A stretch of DNA of 64,000 nt from Anadara kagoshimensis (GCA_021292105.1 CM037870.1:24853916-24917915); one strand, 5' to 3'; positions 35,762 to 46,326 are shown, numbered from the stretch's first letter. Translations and numbers: made by a program. The notes: generated by a model not told the origin, from the letters alone.

Positions 35762-36187
35762 AATAATATACATGAAGATGTCTTTCTGAATAAAGTAGTC
35801 TCATAAACAGTTGTAGCTTGAAGAAAATCAACAAATAGTCCGCTGAACTGTTGCTGTTATGGACCAAATGAAAATGTGCCCAACTTAGTACATCATGCAA
35901 TCATATGTAACAGATACATCAACACGTTTAAACGTTTTAATATTTTATTTAAGATGGAAACTAGTACGTTGATATTGGTTTGATTGCAAATGAAATGTAT
36001 CTTAATCCGTCCACCATTTAATTGCAACATTCTGTATATATGAAGATAATTAAACATTTTAAACATGTTTTTGTTTCAGATTGCGACTCAGTTTTGTAAC
36101 AAACCAGCAGAAGTAATACATATACCAGATCGTACAAACCAACATGGTTATGGAATTCCTAGTAGTTACTATACAATAGCGTGGTGA
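26182..36187 (+). CDS. Uncharacterised secreted protein, SH3-like N-terminus and Cys-rich C-terminal domain
   Basis: Six exons with matching phases: 26182-26388, 27420-27486, 29893-30081, 33833-33996, 34937-35053 and 36080-36187 (TGA), giving 283 residues. Residues 1-18 (MWILCISVFGLILHVTSG) are a signal peptide. Residues 19-85 (YKCICARN, GKGDCVSF, WIKI, FGYAPKEYM, QTC) resemble the bacterial-type SH3 modules seen in molluscan secreted enzymes. Residues 105-118 form a compact Cys cluster (KECFSCWGCIGKVHC). A Thr/Pro linker is followed by a domain at about 158-283 with DNCDKILPYTAV, YGIYGSFVDC and ATQFC. Its spacing recalls BPSL0067/NlpC-P60-like proteins, but where I expect a catalytic His (G-H-A) it reads Y-G-S, so activity is doubtful. 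The exon model is strong; the family is tentative. Confidence 0.85.
26560..26745 (-). mobile_element. SINE S2, minus copy
   Basis: GGTCTGCCTTGTACTAAAGC, GGGCGACTTTAACTTGCTAG and CACTCCCCCAGTCCATTATA match the complement of the 53.2-kb copy. Confidence 0.5.
26785..26950 (+). mobile_element. R1 fragment
   Basis: Plus fragment in intron 1 of the secreted-protein gene (CGCGAACTTCCACCTGGGAA, GTGAGGCCGGATACTCCGG). Confidence 0.6.
27124..27203 (+). repeat. (GT)n microsatellite
   Basis: Interrupted GT/GC-GT tract of about 80 bases in intron 1 of the secreted-protein gene. Confidence 0.95.
28170..28485. mobile_element. Inverted-repeat element with CG-rich ends
   Basis: Left CCTTGGTAATCAGCGAGCGA ... 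CGTGCGCTTTGAC pairs with right GTCATAGCGCGCGCACATTT ... GGTTGCCAAGG over about 45 bases. In intron 2 of the secreted-protein gene. A second fold-back, about 27,955-28,092 (CAATTCAACTGTTT / AAACAGTTCAATTG), is immediately left. Confidence 0.7.
30290..30450 (+). mobile_element. R1 fragment
   Basis: Diverged plus copy in intron 3/4 territory of the secreted-protein gene (GTGAAGTTCCATCAGG, CACATGCTGCTTAGCTAGC). Confidence 0.5.
30790..31165 (+). repeat. Tandem repeat, about 130-150 bp, interrupted
   Basis: Near-copies of a block with TATGACCTTGACCATGATGA, CGCCAGTATTTGG, ACACATCC and GGAAACGGATGAAAATG start at about 30,810, 30,960 and 31,085. The series breaks at about 31,165 (TTGGTACGCGACA) and resumes at about 31,680-31,790 (GGAAACGGATGAAAATG, TTGGTACGCGACACATCC), so the intervening 0.5 kb looks inserted. 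Confidence 0.65.
31169..31327. repeat. Large near-perfect palindrome (fold-back)
   Basis: The left arm 31169-31233 (AAGAAATAACATTCTATTTG ...) and right arm 31261-31327 are complementary over about 65 bases. The centre has its own small stem (GAACTGC, GCAGTTC). It sits in intron 4 of the secreted-protein gene. Confidence 0.85.
31840..33640. repeat. Three-unit tandem array, about 585-606 bp per unit, each with a 130-bp hairpin
   Basis: The phrase AACACGTGAC-x-ATTGGATC recurs with spacings of 606 and 583 bases (GTG at 31897, 32503, 33086). Each unit ends in a hairpin: 32310-32443, about 32,912-33,042 and about 33,500-33,632. The arms are GGACTTTTTAGTGGTTGTAT ... and the complement, around the loop CTCGGCTGTCGCCTCG. 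Units are about 95% alike by eye. The 60-odd-codon frames in units 1 and 2 are a by-product of the repeat, not genes. Confidence 0.85.
34047..34222. mobile_element. M1 copy
   Basis: Runs ACTGTCAAACCTATCTATGA to CAAAGCAGGTTGGACTGT, immediately before the hammerhead copy at 34.26 kb. Confidence 0.75.
34255..34298 (-). ncRNA. Hammerhead ribozyme motif (isolated copy, core intact)
   Basis: The minus strand reads GCACTA, CTGATGA, GGAAT, a loop, ATTTC, GAAA, CAGTC, GTC, TAGCGC. The catalytic core is intact. One stem I pair and one stem II pair are weakened relative to the 23.7-kb copies. It lies in intron 4 of the 26.2-36.2 kb gene, antisense to that gene. Confidence 0.6.
34700..34820 (-). mobile_element. 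R1 fragment
   Basis: Minus fragment with GTGTAACTAGCTAGACAGGG, TTTCGGAGAACCAGG and GGCAGTTCGCGTGTTC. Confidence 0.5.
35692..35765 (+). repeat. (AAAT)n microsatellite
   Basis: About 17 units of AAAT in intron 5 of the secreted-protein gene. Confidence 0.95.
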
Positions 36188-36377
36188 TCAATTAATGGTG
36201 AATTTTTTATCACAGCATTTCATTTTGTATATACTATTTCATAAGTTTTATATAGCAGGTACTTCATTACATGGAATTTGTAGTCGAATAAAATCGATTT
36301 TCTGAACAGCTTTGTGTTATACATACAAATGTATTTAATAAAATTTACAATACAAAAACGTCTCAAGATATTGTCTG

Positions 36378-36610
36378 GGGCCGGGATGGGGCCTCGATGG
36401 ATGAGTGGTCTAAAGCGCATACTGCGCTGTTCGCCGCCTAAGTGATCCTAGTGCGAGAACGTTTGCCATTTTGCTTGCCGAAAGTCAGTGATAACCTCTA
36501 AAATCCGGAACCTCGATATAAGTGAAATAATCTCGGCTGTGACGCAAAACATCACTCCAGAACTGACACGGTCTGGACTGCGGTAGCACACCTAACTCCA
36601 ATCGGTTTTA
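36378..36610 (+). mobile_element. tRNA-Ser-like-headed SINE
   Basis: GATGAGTGGTCTAAAGCGCA (A box) is followed by GTGATCCTAGTGCGAGAACG and a body with CCTCGATATAAGTGAAATAA and GACACGGTCTGGACTGCGGT. A minus relative of the head lies at about 22,200-22,310. Confidence 0.5.
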
Positions 36611-36651
36611 TCCAAGAGGCTGTTGTCTTATTTTATAAATGACCAAATGAT

Positions 36652-36870
36652 ATACAGTACAGGCCTGTCGAAAGTCCAACACTGAGCTATCGAAAAGAGT
36701 CGAACCTTGGCAGCCGAGTGGCTGAAAAATGTAGAGTTAGTGGTCGAAAAGCTGTTCAAGAGATTGTTAGCAGCTGCCGATATATAGCCGCTAACGAGGG
36801 ACCGATAACAGCTGTTGATCTGGCACTTATTCGGTTGACTTTATGCTAAACTTTCGACAGGTCTGTACTG
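36652..36870. mobile_element. MITE family M2 (GTCGAAAG ends)
   Basis: Ends are ACAGTACAGGCCTGTCGAAA and the complement TTTCGACAGGTCTGTACTGT, with AACACTGAGCTA / GTTAAAC subterminal blocks. About 215 bp, no ORF. Confidence 0.75.
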
Positions 36871-37003
36871 TATCTCTAGTGAACTCGAATGAGGCCAATG
36901 AATTGTGAATGATTACTATGTCCCACACAATCAATCTAAATACAACCACAACCAATACAAAGCAAAAATACATGTAGTTAACAATTGTCTTTAATGATTT
37001 CAG

Positions 37004-37066
37004 AATATAACTATGATGTATTTCCGTACGAACCGCTAACTACCCTTTTAGTAGGTCTTGACGATG
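37004..37066 (+). CDS. Candidate orphan exon, phase 1-1
   Basis: A strong acceptor (TTAATGATTTCAG) and donor (GTAAGT) bracket 63 bases that, in phase 1, read YNYDVFPYEPLTTLLVGLDD. It lies 0.8 kb past the stop of the plus-strand secreted-protein gene. It could be an alternative 3' exon of that gene or part of another transcript; no partner exon was found. Confidence 0.3.
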
Positions 37067-37446
37067 GTAAGTTGCTTTACGAATAGTAAAACCAAAGGAA
37101 GATGTTTCGGCGTGTCTTTTTAATAATAGCTACATAGAACTACGACACCGTCTTATGTGAACACTTTCAAAAGATACCGATATAGCCCTAGACCGAACTA
37201 TCTACCATCGATTGTAGTAACATAAAACTAATTCTCGGATAGGCTGGCCTACCTAAATCCCAACTTGGGCAAATTCTTTTGTGTGAAATTTGAAACTCCT
37301 AATGAAAGTTTGGAAGTGTTAAGTGCCTTTCAATCACTTTTCCGCACATCAAAACAGAGCCGACAAGAGGCAATATTATATTTTTTCAAAGCCTTCGAAA
37401 AGACCAACTAAAATTAACCATCAAATGTTCCGTTTCTAAAGAAGAC

Positions 37447-38250
37447 TCAATACACAGTAATTTGGGTTGCCATTGGAGCCCTTCTATACCTAGGTTGTGG
37501 ATATAAGCGGCTCACAATTTCTTTAACGTTTTTACTCCTTCGTAAACCACTCACAAGAGGGAGCTGTTCCCGAATTTTGACCTCGTCAAGTTGTGCTGGA
37601 CTTTTTGCGCATATCTTCTGAGTTCCAGCACTTACGCATGTCGATTGAAGCATTCTTTCAGTCACAAATTGCACTTCCTCTTCCGGTAGCGTTTTATCGT
37701 CTGCGTAATCGTAATCAAAAACGTCCAAGGGTTCATCTTTACCCTTATTCTGATGATCGTAACACAGATGACACGAGGTCGCGGATTTTGCTCGGGATGC
37801 TGTAGTTGGTCTGCTTAACCTAGAAACTGATTTTGCTGTTTTTTCATCAAGTTCTGAAGTCGATCTTACAATCCTTCCTAATTTAACGTCTTTGTCCCTA
37901 TCGCCAACATCGTTTTTTGCATTTAAAATACTTTCAGTCGGTTTCATTAGCCGGCGTAGTAACCTCTGCATCTCCCTGTCCGATAATCTTGATGCACTGT
38001 GACATCTTCCCGATTGCACGGAAGTTCGTCTTGCGCATGCGGATGGTGTTCGATGCCATATTACTTGTTCCCGGAGGTTTTCGTAGTTATGAACTCGTTT
38101 TTGTTCTTCCGATGTTGCTAAGTGTCTGTTATATGTTTTTCTTGCTAGTCTTACAGTTATTTCATGGATTTCGCTGGCAGAAACTTTCTTAAATCCATAA
38201 AGTGTAGCGTGGTTTGCTGGAGGATTCACTTTGTAGTACATAGAACTCAT
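37447..38250 (-). CDS. Uncharacterised 267-residue protein, single coding exon
   Basis: The ATG at 38250 follows a good 3' splice site (TTTTCAG at 38263), leaving only 12 bases of 5' leader in this exon, so an upstream non-coding exon is expected. The frame is open to TAA/TGA-type termination at 37449-37447. The protein has no signal peptide or membrane segment. It is basic and low-complexity in parts: MSSMYYKVNPPANHATLYGF at the start, EMQRLLRRLMKPT near 95, SVSRLSRPTTASRAKSA near 140, an acidic DVFDYDYADD stretch near 175, and KEIVSRLYPQPRYRRAP near the end. Short Arg-rich motifs of this kind occur in axonemal/cytoskeletal proteins, but I do not recognise the family. Long intact frame and splice context support a real gene. 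Confidence 0.7.
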   Translation of the reverse strand: MSSMYYKVNPPANHATLYGFKKVSASEIHEITVRLARKTYNRHLATSEEQKRVHNYENLREQVIWHRTPSACARRTSVQSGRCHSASRLSDREMQRLLRRLMKPTESILNAKNDVGDRDKDVKLGRIVRSTSELDEKTAKSVSRLSRPTTASRAKSATSCHLCYDHQNKGKDEPLDVFDYDYADDKTLPEEEVQFVTERMLQSTCVSAGTQKICAKSPAQLDEVKIREQLPLVSGLRRSKNVKEIVSRLYPQPRYRRAPMATQITVY

Positions 38251-38309
38251 CTTGGCAATATGCTGAAAATAGACAACAAGAGTTGTATAACAAATATTTA
38301 ATTGATTTA

Positions 38310-38612
38310 TTGATTTGGATTAACGTCCTTGTCAATAATGTTTATTTATAATGAGACGCCACCAGCTATAAGTGAAGAAGCAGACATTTTACCTTCCCAG
38401 GGCAACATGCAGGGGATGGGGTATCTTTAGCGTACCATTGTTGTTTAAGGTCTCTTCCGAGGGACCCCGTGACTTTCATTTCTAAATGCCTTGTGCTTGG
38501 CGAAAGAACAGTCACTTCTTTTCAATTTTCAATTCTTAGTCGAAATTGGTGAGGGTTCAAATCCCGACCTCTTACATGTAAAGTAAGCACTCTTCCAACT
38601 AGGAGTGTATTT
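38310..38612 (-). mobile_element. SINE S1
   Basis: Diverged minus copy upstream of the 267-residue gene (GAGACGCCACCAGCTATAAG, CCCGTGACTTTCATTTCTAA, GTGCTTGGCGAAAGAACAGT, GGGTTCAAATCCCGACCTC near the tRNA-like head). Confidence 0.6.
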
Positions 38613-39609
38613 AGTTTCAGGGATACCGTTAAAGTACTTAAAATTAACTTAATTCTTTTTATAGCACCGTCTATTGAAAAGTTGCCCAACATCAACTTGC
38701 ATATAGAATAGCCAACACACTTTTAAAAACTCAAAACACGACTGGAATCTACTGTACCACTAACATTACATATATCGTAGCGGTATGTTGTCATTCAAAG
38801 CTAACAATTTGCAATAGCCATTGCAAATCATTTTTAAAACATTCATTATATGCCATTACCATTTGTAAACACGAACGAAACATCTATCGTACAATACAAT
38901 CTAGTAGAGAAACACTGGGCTAACGAATATGAGTCAAAGTCCGGCTGTCGAGCTGTCAAGTCATGGATAGCTTGCTTATGCCCCAAAAGCTGGCTGTCGA
39001 GTGATAAATAGAAGATGGCGAAAAGCTGTTTAGATATTTAGATGGAGGTAACGGGGGGGGGGGGGGGGGGCAAGATAAGCTGCCGATATGACACTAATTT
39101 GTAAGATTACTGTTAGAAATTAGACAAGCACGTATTGTATATATATATGTAATAATTCATGATAAATATGTATTTATAGTACAAAAAACTGTTAGTTAAA
39201 CCAACAGAGAGTTGAAAGTGAAGATTACTTGGTATCCAATTGATCTCTATCTAAAACCAATCCAATCAATATTTTTCAAATCAATTAACTTTAAAAAGTT
39301 ACACACAAATCCATATAAGATTTAATAAATGCAATAAAACTTAAGTGGTTATTACAATGTAATATATTTAAACGTCATGCAACGTGACACAGCTGGATTT
39401 AGACAGATTTTAGTTCAACTTAAGTTCACAAATATATTTTACAAATTATAAAAATCAATAACTTTCACACGAATTAAATCGTCATATATCAACATTGATA
39501 TCTTAATAATAAACGCTAACATCTTGACTCAATAACTCGACATGACATCCAACAACGTACCTCTCCTGGTTGTGATATTAAATATATTATTTAGAGTTTT
39601 GTATGTATA

Positions 39610-39760
39610 CAGTAAAACTTGTAAAAGGTCACCAATTGACCTAAGAAATATGGACTTTTTATCATTTATAAAAAGTTTTTTCTGATTTATATATGAGGCG
39701 AAGGGGCCTCAAAATGTCGGTCTTAATAGACATGTGGTCTTTATAAAAGAGGCGGTCGCT
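39610..39760. mobile_element. M1 copy, diverged
   Basis: Starts ACAGTAAAACTTGTAAAAGG, followed by TCACCAATTGACC; the right end is decayed (AGAGGCGGTCGCTATTT). Confidence 0.5.
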
Positions 39761-40914
39761 ATTTATGTTCATCTCCAGCGGACTAATTTTAAATGCATCG
39801 TCATGTTAATAGAAACATGTTTATAGAGATTTTGGTTATATTTTTTATCTGGATAAAAAAGACGAGCAAAGACCGATGGGATTACCTGATATTGCAAACT
39901 TTACACGTTTAACTGACTGGGATGTCATTTCAAAAGTGTACCTCAAACGACCAAACAAACCTCAACTAGGAAATCGGCAATGGTACATCTACTCCATGTG
40001 AAGATTGTTTCTGCGAAATTTAATAAAGATCGGTTGAAAGTTTTTGATAAAAAATGTTGGCGGTAGAAATAAAAGCTATAAACTATAAAAGCTAAAGTAT
40101 TTTGACTGGGGCGCAAAACCCCATTACTTCACTCCCTTTTACGCTTTCCATTTTTCTATATTCATAATATATACTACGTGCGCGATACTAAATATTTCTT
40201 ATTTAAAACAGACTTATATTTCTACTTTTCGTGATTTAATATAACAACATTAAACGAACTTATTATAAAATTTATATTTTAAGTGTACTCACCTATATAT
40301 ATCGTGCTAATATTTCTCCGAATGGTTACAGGTCGTCTACATTTAATCAAGTCATCATTATACCAATATCGGCTAGAACTTTTGACTTATAAACGAAAAT
40401 CATTAATTCAAATCTATTTCTTCACACATGTAATCGTCAATAACGCCCAATTCTAATTAATAAACCCAGTCTACCTACTCGATGTTTGCGTCACAATAAA
40501 GGACTGTCACCCCGATATCTTCTGATTAATAGACGCAATCTAATTATATAAAAAAATCTCACTTTTTCATTTCTTTTGAACTATTAAAACTATGTTTTAA
40601 AACAAGTTCTTCGATATAAAATCGACCTTAATTTATAAACAAATTCCGGAGATGTATTAAATCAGTGTTGTTTATTACAACAAGATTAAAATCACGAGCT
40701 ATTCTTGAATTAATCCATCCGCCTAGAGGATTATAATAACCCATCGAAAGCGTCCTTAGTTACCGGTAGTGATCACGTTCATTTAAGATCAGTCTTTTCA
40801 AAGATTAACTTTTATACTTATATAGGACAAGATTTAACAGGAAGACTACTCGCAATTTTAAATCTCCATTCATGCATTTTAAATCTTATAAATGATATAC
40901 CCCATTTTACACAG

Positions 40915-41119
40915 TACAGGCCTGTTGAAAGTTTAACACTGAACTAACGAAAATGAGCCAAAGTTTCGCTGCAGTTCCCGAGATATGAAAAGCCAGTGAC
41001 CGGAAAAACTTCCGGGACATAGCAGCTTATCTGCGGAAATATAGCTAACGAGCCGGGCGGAGATGCGCTACCGATTAACCCGTTAGCTTTGTGTTAAACT
41101 TTCGACAGGTCTGTACTGT
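40915..41119. mobile_element. M2 copy
   Basis: Runs ACAGTACAGGCCTGTTGAAA to TTTCGACAGGTCTGTACTGT; the best-matched termini of the family in this window. Confidence 0.8.
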
Positions 41120-41189
41120 GTATATATATAAAAGTTTGAGAAATCGAGTTTTAAATAAAACATTACAGTGTGTAGAGTTAATGAAATAG

Positions 41190-41396
41190 TAAAGACCTGT
41201 CGCAAGTTTAACATTTAGCTAACGAAAAGGAGTCACGGCTCCCTGTCAAGATATGGAGAGCTAATGACAGAAACGCTACCAAACGATAGTAAGCAACTGT
41301 CCCCCTCCCCTCCAAATGCCGAGATATAGCAATGAAATACCGATTCGGTATTAATCGTTAGCCCAGTGTTAAACTTTCGACAGGCCTGTAATGTAC
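41190..41396. mobile_element. M2 copy
   Basis: Runs AGTAAAGACCTGTCGCAAGT to AAACTTTCGACAGGCCTGTA, 70 bases right of the previous copy. A fragment is also visible at about 38,905-39,110 and at 8,612-8,715. Confidence 0.7.
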
Positions 41397-41604
41397 ATTT
41401 TCTTTATTTCTGTCGATTTCAATACCTGAATTGTTAACGATTTTATTGTTTATGTATCGCGTTATAAATTCACATATATAGACAGATTTCATCGACCAAC
41501 TTAATGTCAAAAGTTAAATATTTTGATTTCAATCTTAACAGTGAGAAATTGTAATCCAGCTATAACAAACACCAAATGATTAACGACACAAGACAGTTTA
41601 CTAC

Positions 41605-41940
41605 AGTAATCGGGGTTTTACATCCCAGACAAAAATATTTCATTTATATCGAGACGTCACCAGGTACGTACAGGTGAAGTGGCAGACGATTTTTTTAACC
41701 TTTTTGCAGTGTGTCGGAGAAATGGGAAGGTGAGGTTCTTTAGCTTGCAACGCCTACGGTGACATACCCAGGACATCGATTTTCTTTAAAACTCTGTGAC
41801 TTTCATTACTAAAAACCGAATGTTTTGAAATAAGAACAATCACTACCTATTTTCAAGTCTTGGTCAGACCCAATCGCAGTTCAAATCCCGATCTCCCAAA
41901 CACGAAGCGAACACTACTAGCTGAGTGTATCGGTGGCGGT
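41605..41940 (-). mobile_element. SINE S1
   Basis: Minus copy with ATATCGAGACGTCACCAGGT, GTTCTTTAGCTTGCAACGCC, AACTCTGTGACTTTCATTAC and GCAGTTCAAATCCCGATCTC. Confidence 0.6.
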
Positions 41941-42461
41941 TCATGAATGTCAAAATTCTGATGGTTCCACATAGTTTTAACAAACTACACTGTAACTTGA
42001 TGCCTCATTTCACCCGATTATAGCTATGAAAGATACAAGTCGGAGTGGGATGAGCAGCAACAGAAGCCGACACTGTAGACTCATATAAGCCTATTTTCTA
42101 TTCCTTGAAGATCATTATTTTTAGTGTTGGTCGTATTTTACTCTGTGTAACTTCAATGTGATAATTCAGTCTGTATGTCGGAAGCAAGCGTTCTAGTGCC
42201 CAGTCACATTACACCGACATCGGGTTAGCCGGTCAATATTCTGTCCTCTTCAAAGCGAACGCAAGGCGAGAAAGCAGTATTTCAAAATTTAAAGTCTCAA
42301 ATGATTCTGCGGGGATTCGAATCTACGATCTCATGCCAACGTCTTGTTTTAATGCCAGATAAAATATTGAAACACCATGCAGTTTGCCTCTTTACTGTTG
42401 GATTTTCCAAACTTAATTCCGTGATTCGGTGGATCTGTTTACAGTAACACTTGTTTAACAA

Positions 42462-43706
42462 GATGGCCATGAGGCCCTAGGCGCTCACCTGAGAATAAAT
42501 TGAATTCTACACATTTTTCAAATAATGTCATGAATAGAGGGTTAACATGAGTTCTTTATCAGTTAATATGAACTTGACCTAGCTTTTGTCTTGAACATTG
42601 TTCTGGACAAATTATATAAAGATTGGACAAAATATAAAGACTCTAGAATGTTAACAAGGTTTTTCTATTATTTGACCTAGTGACCTACTTATTCAACCAA
42701 CATGACACATATACGAACTTGACCTTGCTTTGGTCATGAACATCATTCTGGACAAATTATATGAAGATTGGACAAAAAATATGGACTCTAGTATTAACAA
42801 GGTTTTTCTATGATTTGATCTAGTGACCTACTTATTGACCCAGTATGACCCATATACGAACTTGACCTTGCTTTGGTCATGAACATCATTCTGAAAAAAT
42901 TATATGAAGATTGGACAAAAATATGGACTCTAGTGTTAACAACGTTTTTCTATGTTTTGACCTAGTGACCTACTTAATGACCCAACATGACCCATATACG
43001 AACTTGACCTTGCTTTGGTCATAAGAAGATTGGGCGAAAAATATGGACTCTAGAGTGTTAACAAGGTTTTTCTATGTTTTGACCTAGTGACCTACCTATT
43101 GACCCAACATAACCCATATACAAACTTGACCTTGCTTTGGTCATGAACATCGTTCTGAACAAATTATATGAAGATTGGGCAAAAAATATGGACTCTAGAG
43201 TGTTAACAAGATTTTCTTTGATTTGACCTTTTTATTGACCCAACATGACCCATAAACGAACTTGACCTTGCTTTTGTCCTGAACACCATTCTGGACAAAT
43301 TAAATGAAGATTGGACAAAAAATATGGACTCTAGAGCGTTAACAAGGTTTTTCTATGATTTGACCTACTTATTGACCCAACATGACCCATATACGAACTT
43401 GACCTTGCTTTGGTCATGAACATCATTCTGAACAAATTATATGAAGATTGGACAAAAATTATGGACTCTAGAGTGTTAACAAGGTTTTTCTTTGATTTGA
43501 CCTAGTGACCCACTTATTGACCCAAGACCCATATACGAACTTGACTTAACTTTTGTCCTGAACATTGTTCTGGACAAGTTTGATGAAGATATAACTAAAA
43601 CTGTGGCCTCTAAGAGTGTTCACAAGCAAAAGTTGGCAGACAATGCACGACAGACAAAGACAGGTCACAATAGCTCACTTGAGCACTTTGTGCTCAGGTG
43701 AGCTAA
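42462..43706. mobile_element. Element with internal 126-145 bp satellite and inverted ends
   Basis: Left end AGGCGCTCACCTGAGAA and right end TGCTCAGGTGAGCTA form inverted repeats of about 13 bases. Between them are eight tandem units starting with (G)AACTTGACCTTGCTTTGGTC near 42571, 42716, 42859, 43001, 43133, 43259, 43396 and 43538. Each also has AATTATATGAAGATTGGACA and GTGACCTACTTATTGACCCA. No ORF. Confidence 0.8.
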
Positions 43707-44484
43707 AAAGACCAATGAGGAACCAAGAAATACAGATTTAATGGGCAGGTGGCCTTGAATATCGATTATTTCGGATGAAATATGACAGTGAAGCAGAGAC
43801 CTGAAAACAATGGGCAGATGGCAAATACAGCAGATTTCATTGTATATTCAACAATTCTTTTAAGCCAGTCATTTACAAGAAGCCATTGTCACTGGAAGGG
43901 TCCAGTAGTCCATGGCTCCTAAATTTTACCATTTTTGCTATTTATTACTAGTATGTCAGTTTACTTGCTGAAGTTCAGTGATATTCTCTGGTTACTCCAG
44001 TTTCCTCTACCACCCAAACCTGACCATCTGGAGTGTAAAACTCGGTTATTGCACTTCACTTCCTTTATTCTTGGAGCAGTTGTGGCCATTTCCCCGAGAG
44101 AAAGGGTTACTTCTTGTAAGAAAATAGGAAGGGTTTCAAGATATAAGGCAAGCAGGAGAACATGGGAACAATATGCAAGGCCATCAATTTCTACTATTGA
44201 CAGACAACTAGAAAACTGGCGAAAATCCAAACAAACAGATGGTCTCCTGTTTTCCTACAGGGGAAATAATTCTTTCTGTTACAGGGGAAGAGAGTGGAGT
44301 TTGCTTTCACTTCTATTGAGGCAGTCAGTTTTTATAGTGGAGGAAGTCAGATTGCAAAAGGAAACCATCAACCTTTGGCAAGCAAACTGACAATCTGTCT
44401 CACACAGTGAGTGATCTTTTTTTAACATATTTTGAACCTAGGCGGTCAGAGGAACTGTGTATGCTTAGGTTGTAAGAGCATACA

Positions 44485-44818
44485 GGGGAGTTGATTAATG
44501 GTGTTTAATGTCCCAGTCAAGAATATTTCACTTATATCGAAATGTCACTAGCTATTGGCAAAGGTGCAGAAATAGTGTCCGTGTGTTGCGCTGATGGCAT
44601 TATACAGCATGGTTCTTTATCGTGCCAAGCCCACCATGACAGGGACCTCGTTTATTTTAAGTTCACATCCGAAAGAACCATGACTTTCATTTTGTAATGC
44701 CGAGTGCTTGGCGAAAGAACAGTCACTACCAACTTTAAAGTCTTGGGTCAGACATGATTGGGACTCGAAATCCACGACCTCCCACTTACAAGTGAGCACT
44801 CTACCAACTGAGCTATAA
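44485..44818 (-). mobile_element. SINE S1, near full length
   Basis: The minus strand begins with a tRNA-like head: TAGCTCAGTTGGTAGAGTGC (A box) and GGATTTCGAGTCC-like B box. The body includes TTGGCGAAAGAACAGTCACT (plus sense), GCGCTGATGGCATTATACAG and AATGTCCCAGTCAAGAATAT. Confidence 0.7.
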
Positions 44819-45089
44819 CAGTGGTGTTGCATACAGGAGAAATAATACATGCAAGTATTCAAATGATAAAACGGAGAAGAAATATAATTTTAAAATAAAA
44901 ACACAATATATTTACTAAATTGTGTTATATGTACATCTTAAATAAATGATCCTCATATAACCAATCAAAAAACATACATTCATAAATACATCAACATCAT
45001 CTCTCAAAATATCCTTACTTCACAAGTGTGTGTTTGTGCATACATCAATAAGATTCTCATAATATCCTAACTTCATCATGTAGAATATC

Positions 45090-45325
45090 CAAATTTTATT
45101 CAAAATATTCGAATTCCACTTAAAAAATCTCAACTTAATTCAAAATATCGAAATTCCATTTAAAAAATCTCAACTTAATTCAAAATATCGAAATTCCATT
45201 CAAATATTCAAACATCATTCAAAATATCCACATTTCATTCAAAATATTCAAACATCATTCAGAATATCCAATTTTCATTGAAAACATCTGAACTTAATTC
45301 AAAATATCAAAATTTCATTCACAAG
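45090..45325 (+). repeat. About 20-bp AT-rich minisatellite
   Basis: Repeated CATTCAAAATAT(C/T)(A/C)AA and AATCTCAACTTAATTCAAAA blocks, downstream of GORASP. Confidence 0.7.
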
Positions 45326-46326
45326 TTTTGCTGTGTACAATAAACTTCTATCAATATATAATACTTTACAAATACATGTAGATGAATAACACTGGCTTAT
45401 ATGAAAGTTTAGTAATGTTTTATATCTCAGTTTATATATTTACGCAAAATATATCCAGGCCGTTAGTTTTGGGATGGAGGTCAAGAAAGAATTAAAGAAC
45501 CTGGAGAAAATCTCCAACTTTCTCACAATAGGATTTGCAAGAATGGGATTCAAACACAGGTGGCGAGAAAAGCCGTTATTTGCAAGTGTGCACTTTCGAC
45601 CACAAAGTTGCAAGTCATGACTTAAATTTTTGTTCATGAAAAGTGTTTCACTCATTTTTTTTCCCATGACTAGCCCAAATGCTATAATCAAAGAAATTAC
45701 CATTTATTAATTTCCTTAACTTGTGGGTTACAGTATTGAAAAATTGAGAATTCTTTCTTTTTTAGGCAATAAACAATGTTTTAAACATCAAACTTGGGTA
45801 GAAATAATAAGCTTTATGCAATAAATTGGTGAAAAAACTCTTCTGTATGGTGATGATCAATTTTTAGCATGTTGATGGTAATGTAATTAACAGACAGATT
45901 TTTATTGTTTAATATCAGTTCACTTTTACACCCAGTAAGGCACACAAGCCCTGTTTATATGGCCATTCATCATTTTTCATCACTTCCAATCAAACCATTT
46001 ACTATGGTAACATTTTCACATATAAACTCTAAAATTTAAAATTCTAACATAAATGACTGTATATTCATCATCAATTGTTATAGTAAAGCTCTCCGGATTA
46101 AACACAGTCTATTATTGAGTAATCAAAGACAGATGTTGTAAATAAATACTATGGTTGCTATGGTAATAAAAATTCATTCCTCTTTCGTGCACTTTAACGA
46201 ACTTAAAAAAAGAGTAATTACCAAAATATATATTGCATTGATTCATCAAATAAATCAAGATCTTCTCATAAATAAGAAAAAAAGAATTTATAACTAAACG
46301 TCCAGCTAACAATCATAAGTTCAGAT

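Larger units (their letters stand above)
38613..42461. other. Intergenic repeat-rich region
   Basis: M1 and M2 MITEs and an S1 SINE within AT-rich sequence. No exon with supporting splice signals and coding look was found. Confidence 0.5.

Noticed and set aside
42560..43610. CRISPR-like array
   Set aside because: Repeats are contiguous 126-145 bp units without unique spacers, in animal DNA; this is a satellite.
43935..44390. 151-codon plus-strand open frame
   Set aside because: It contains SINE-type phrases (CCAGTTTCCTCTACCACCC), has an antisense frame of similar length, no splice or domain support, and lies in repeat-rich DNA.
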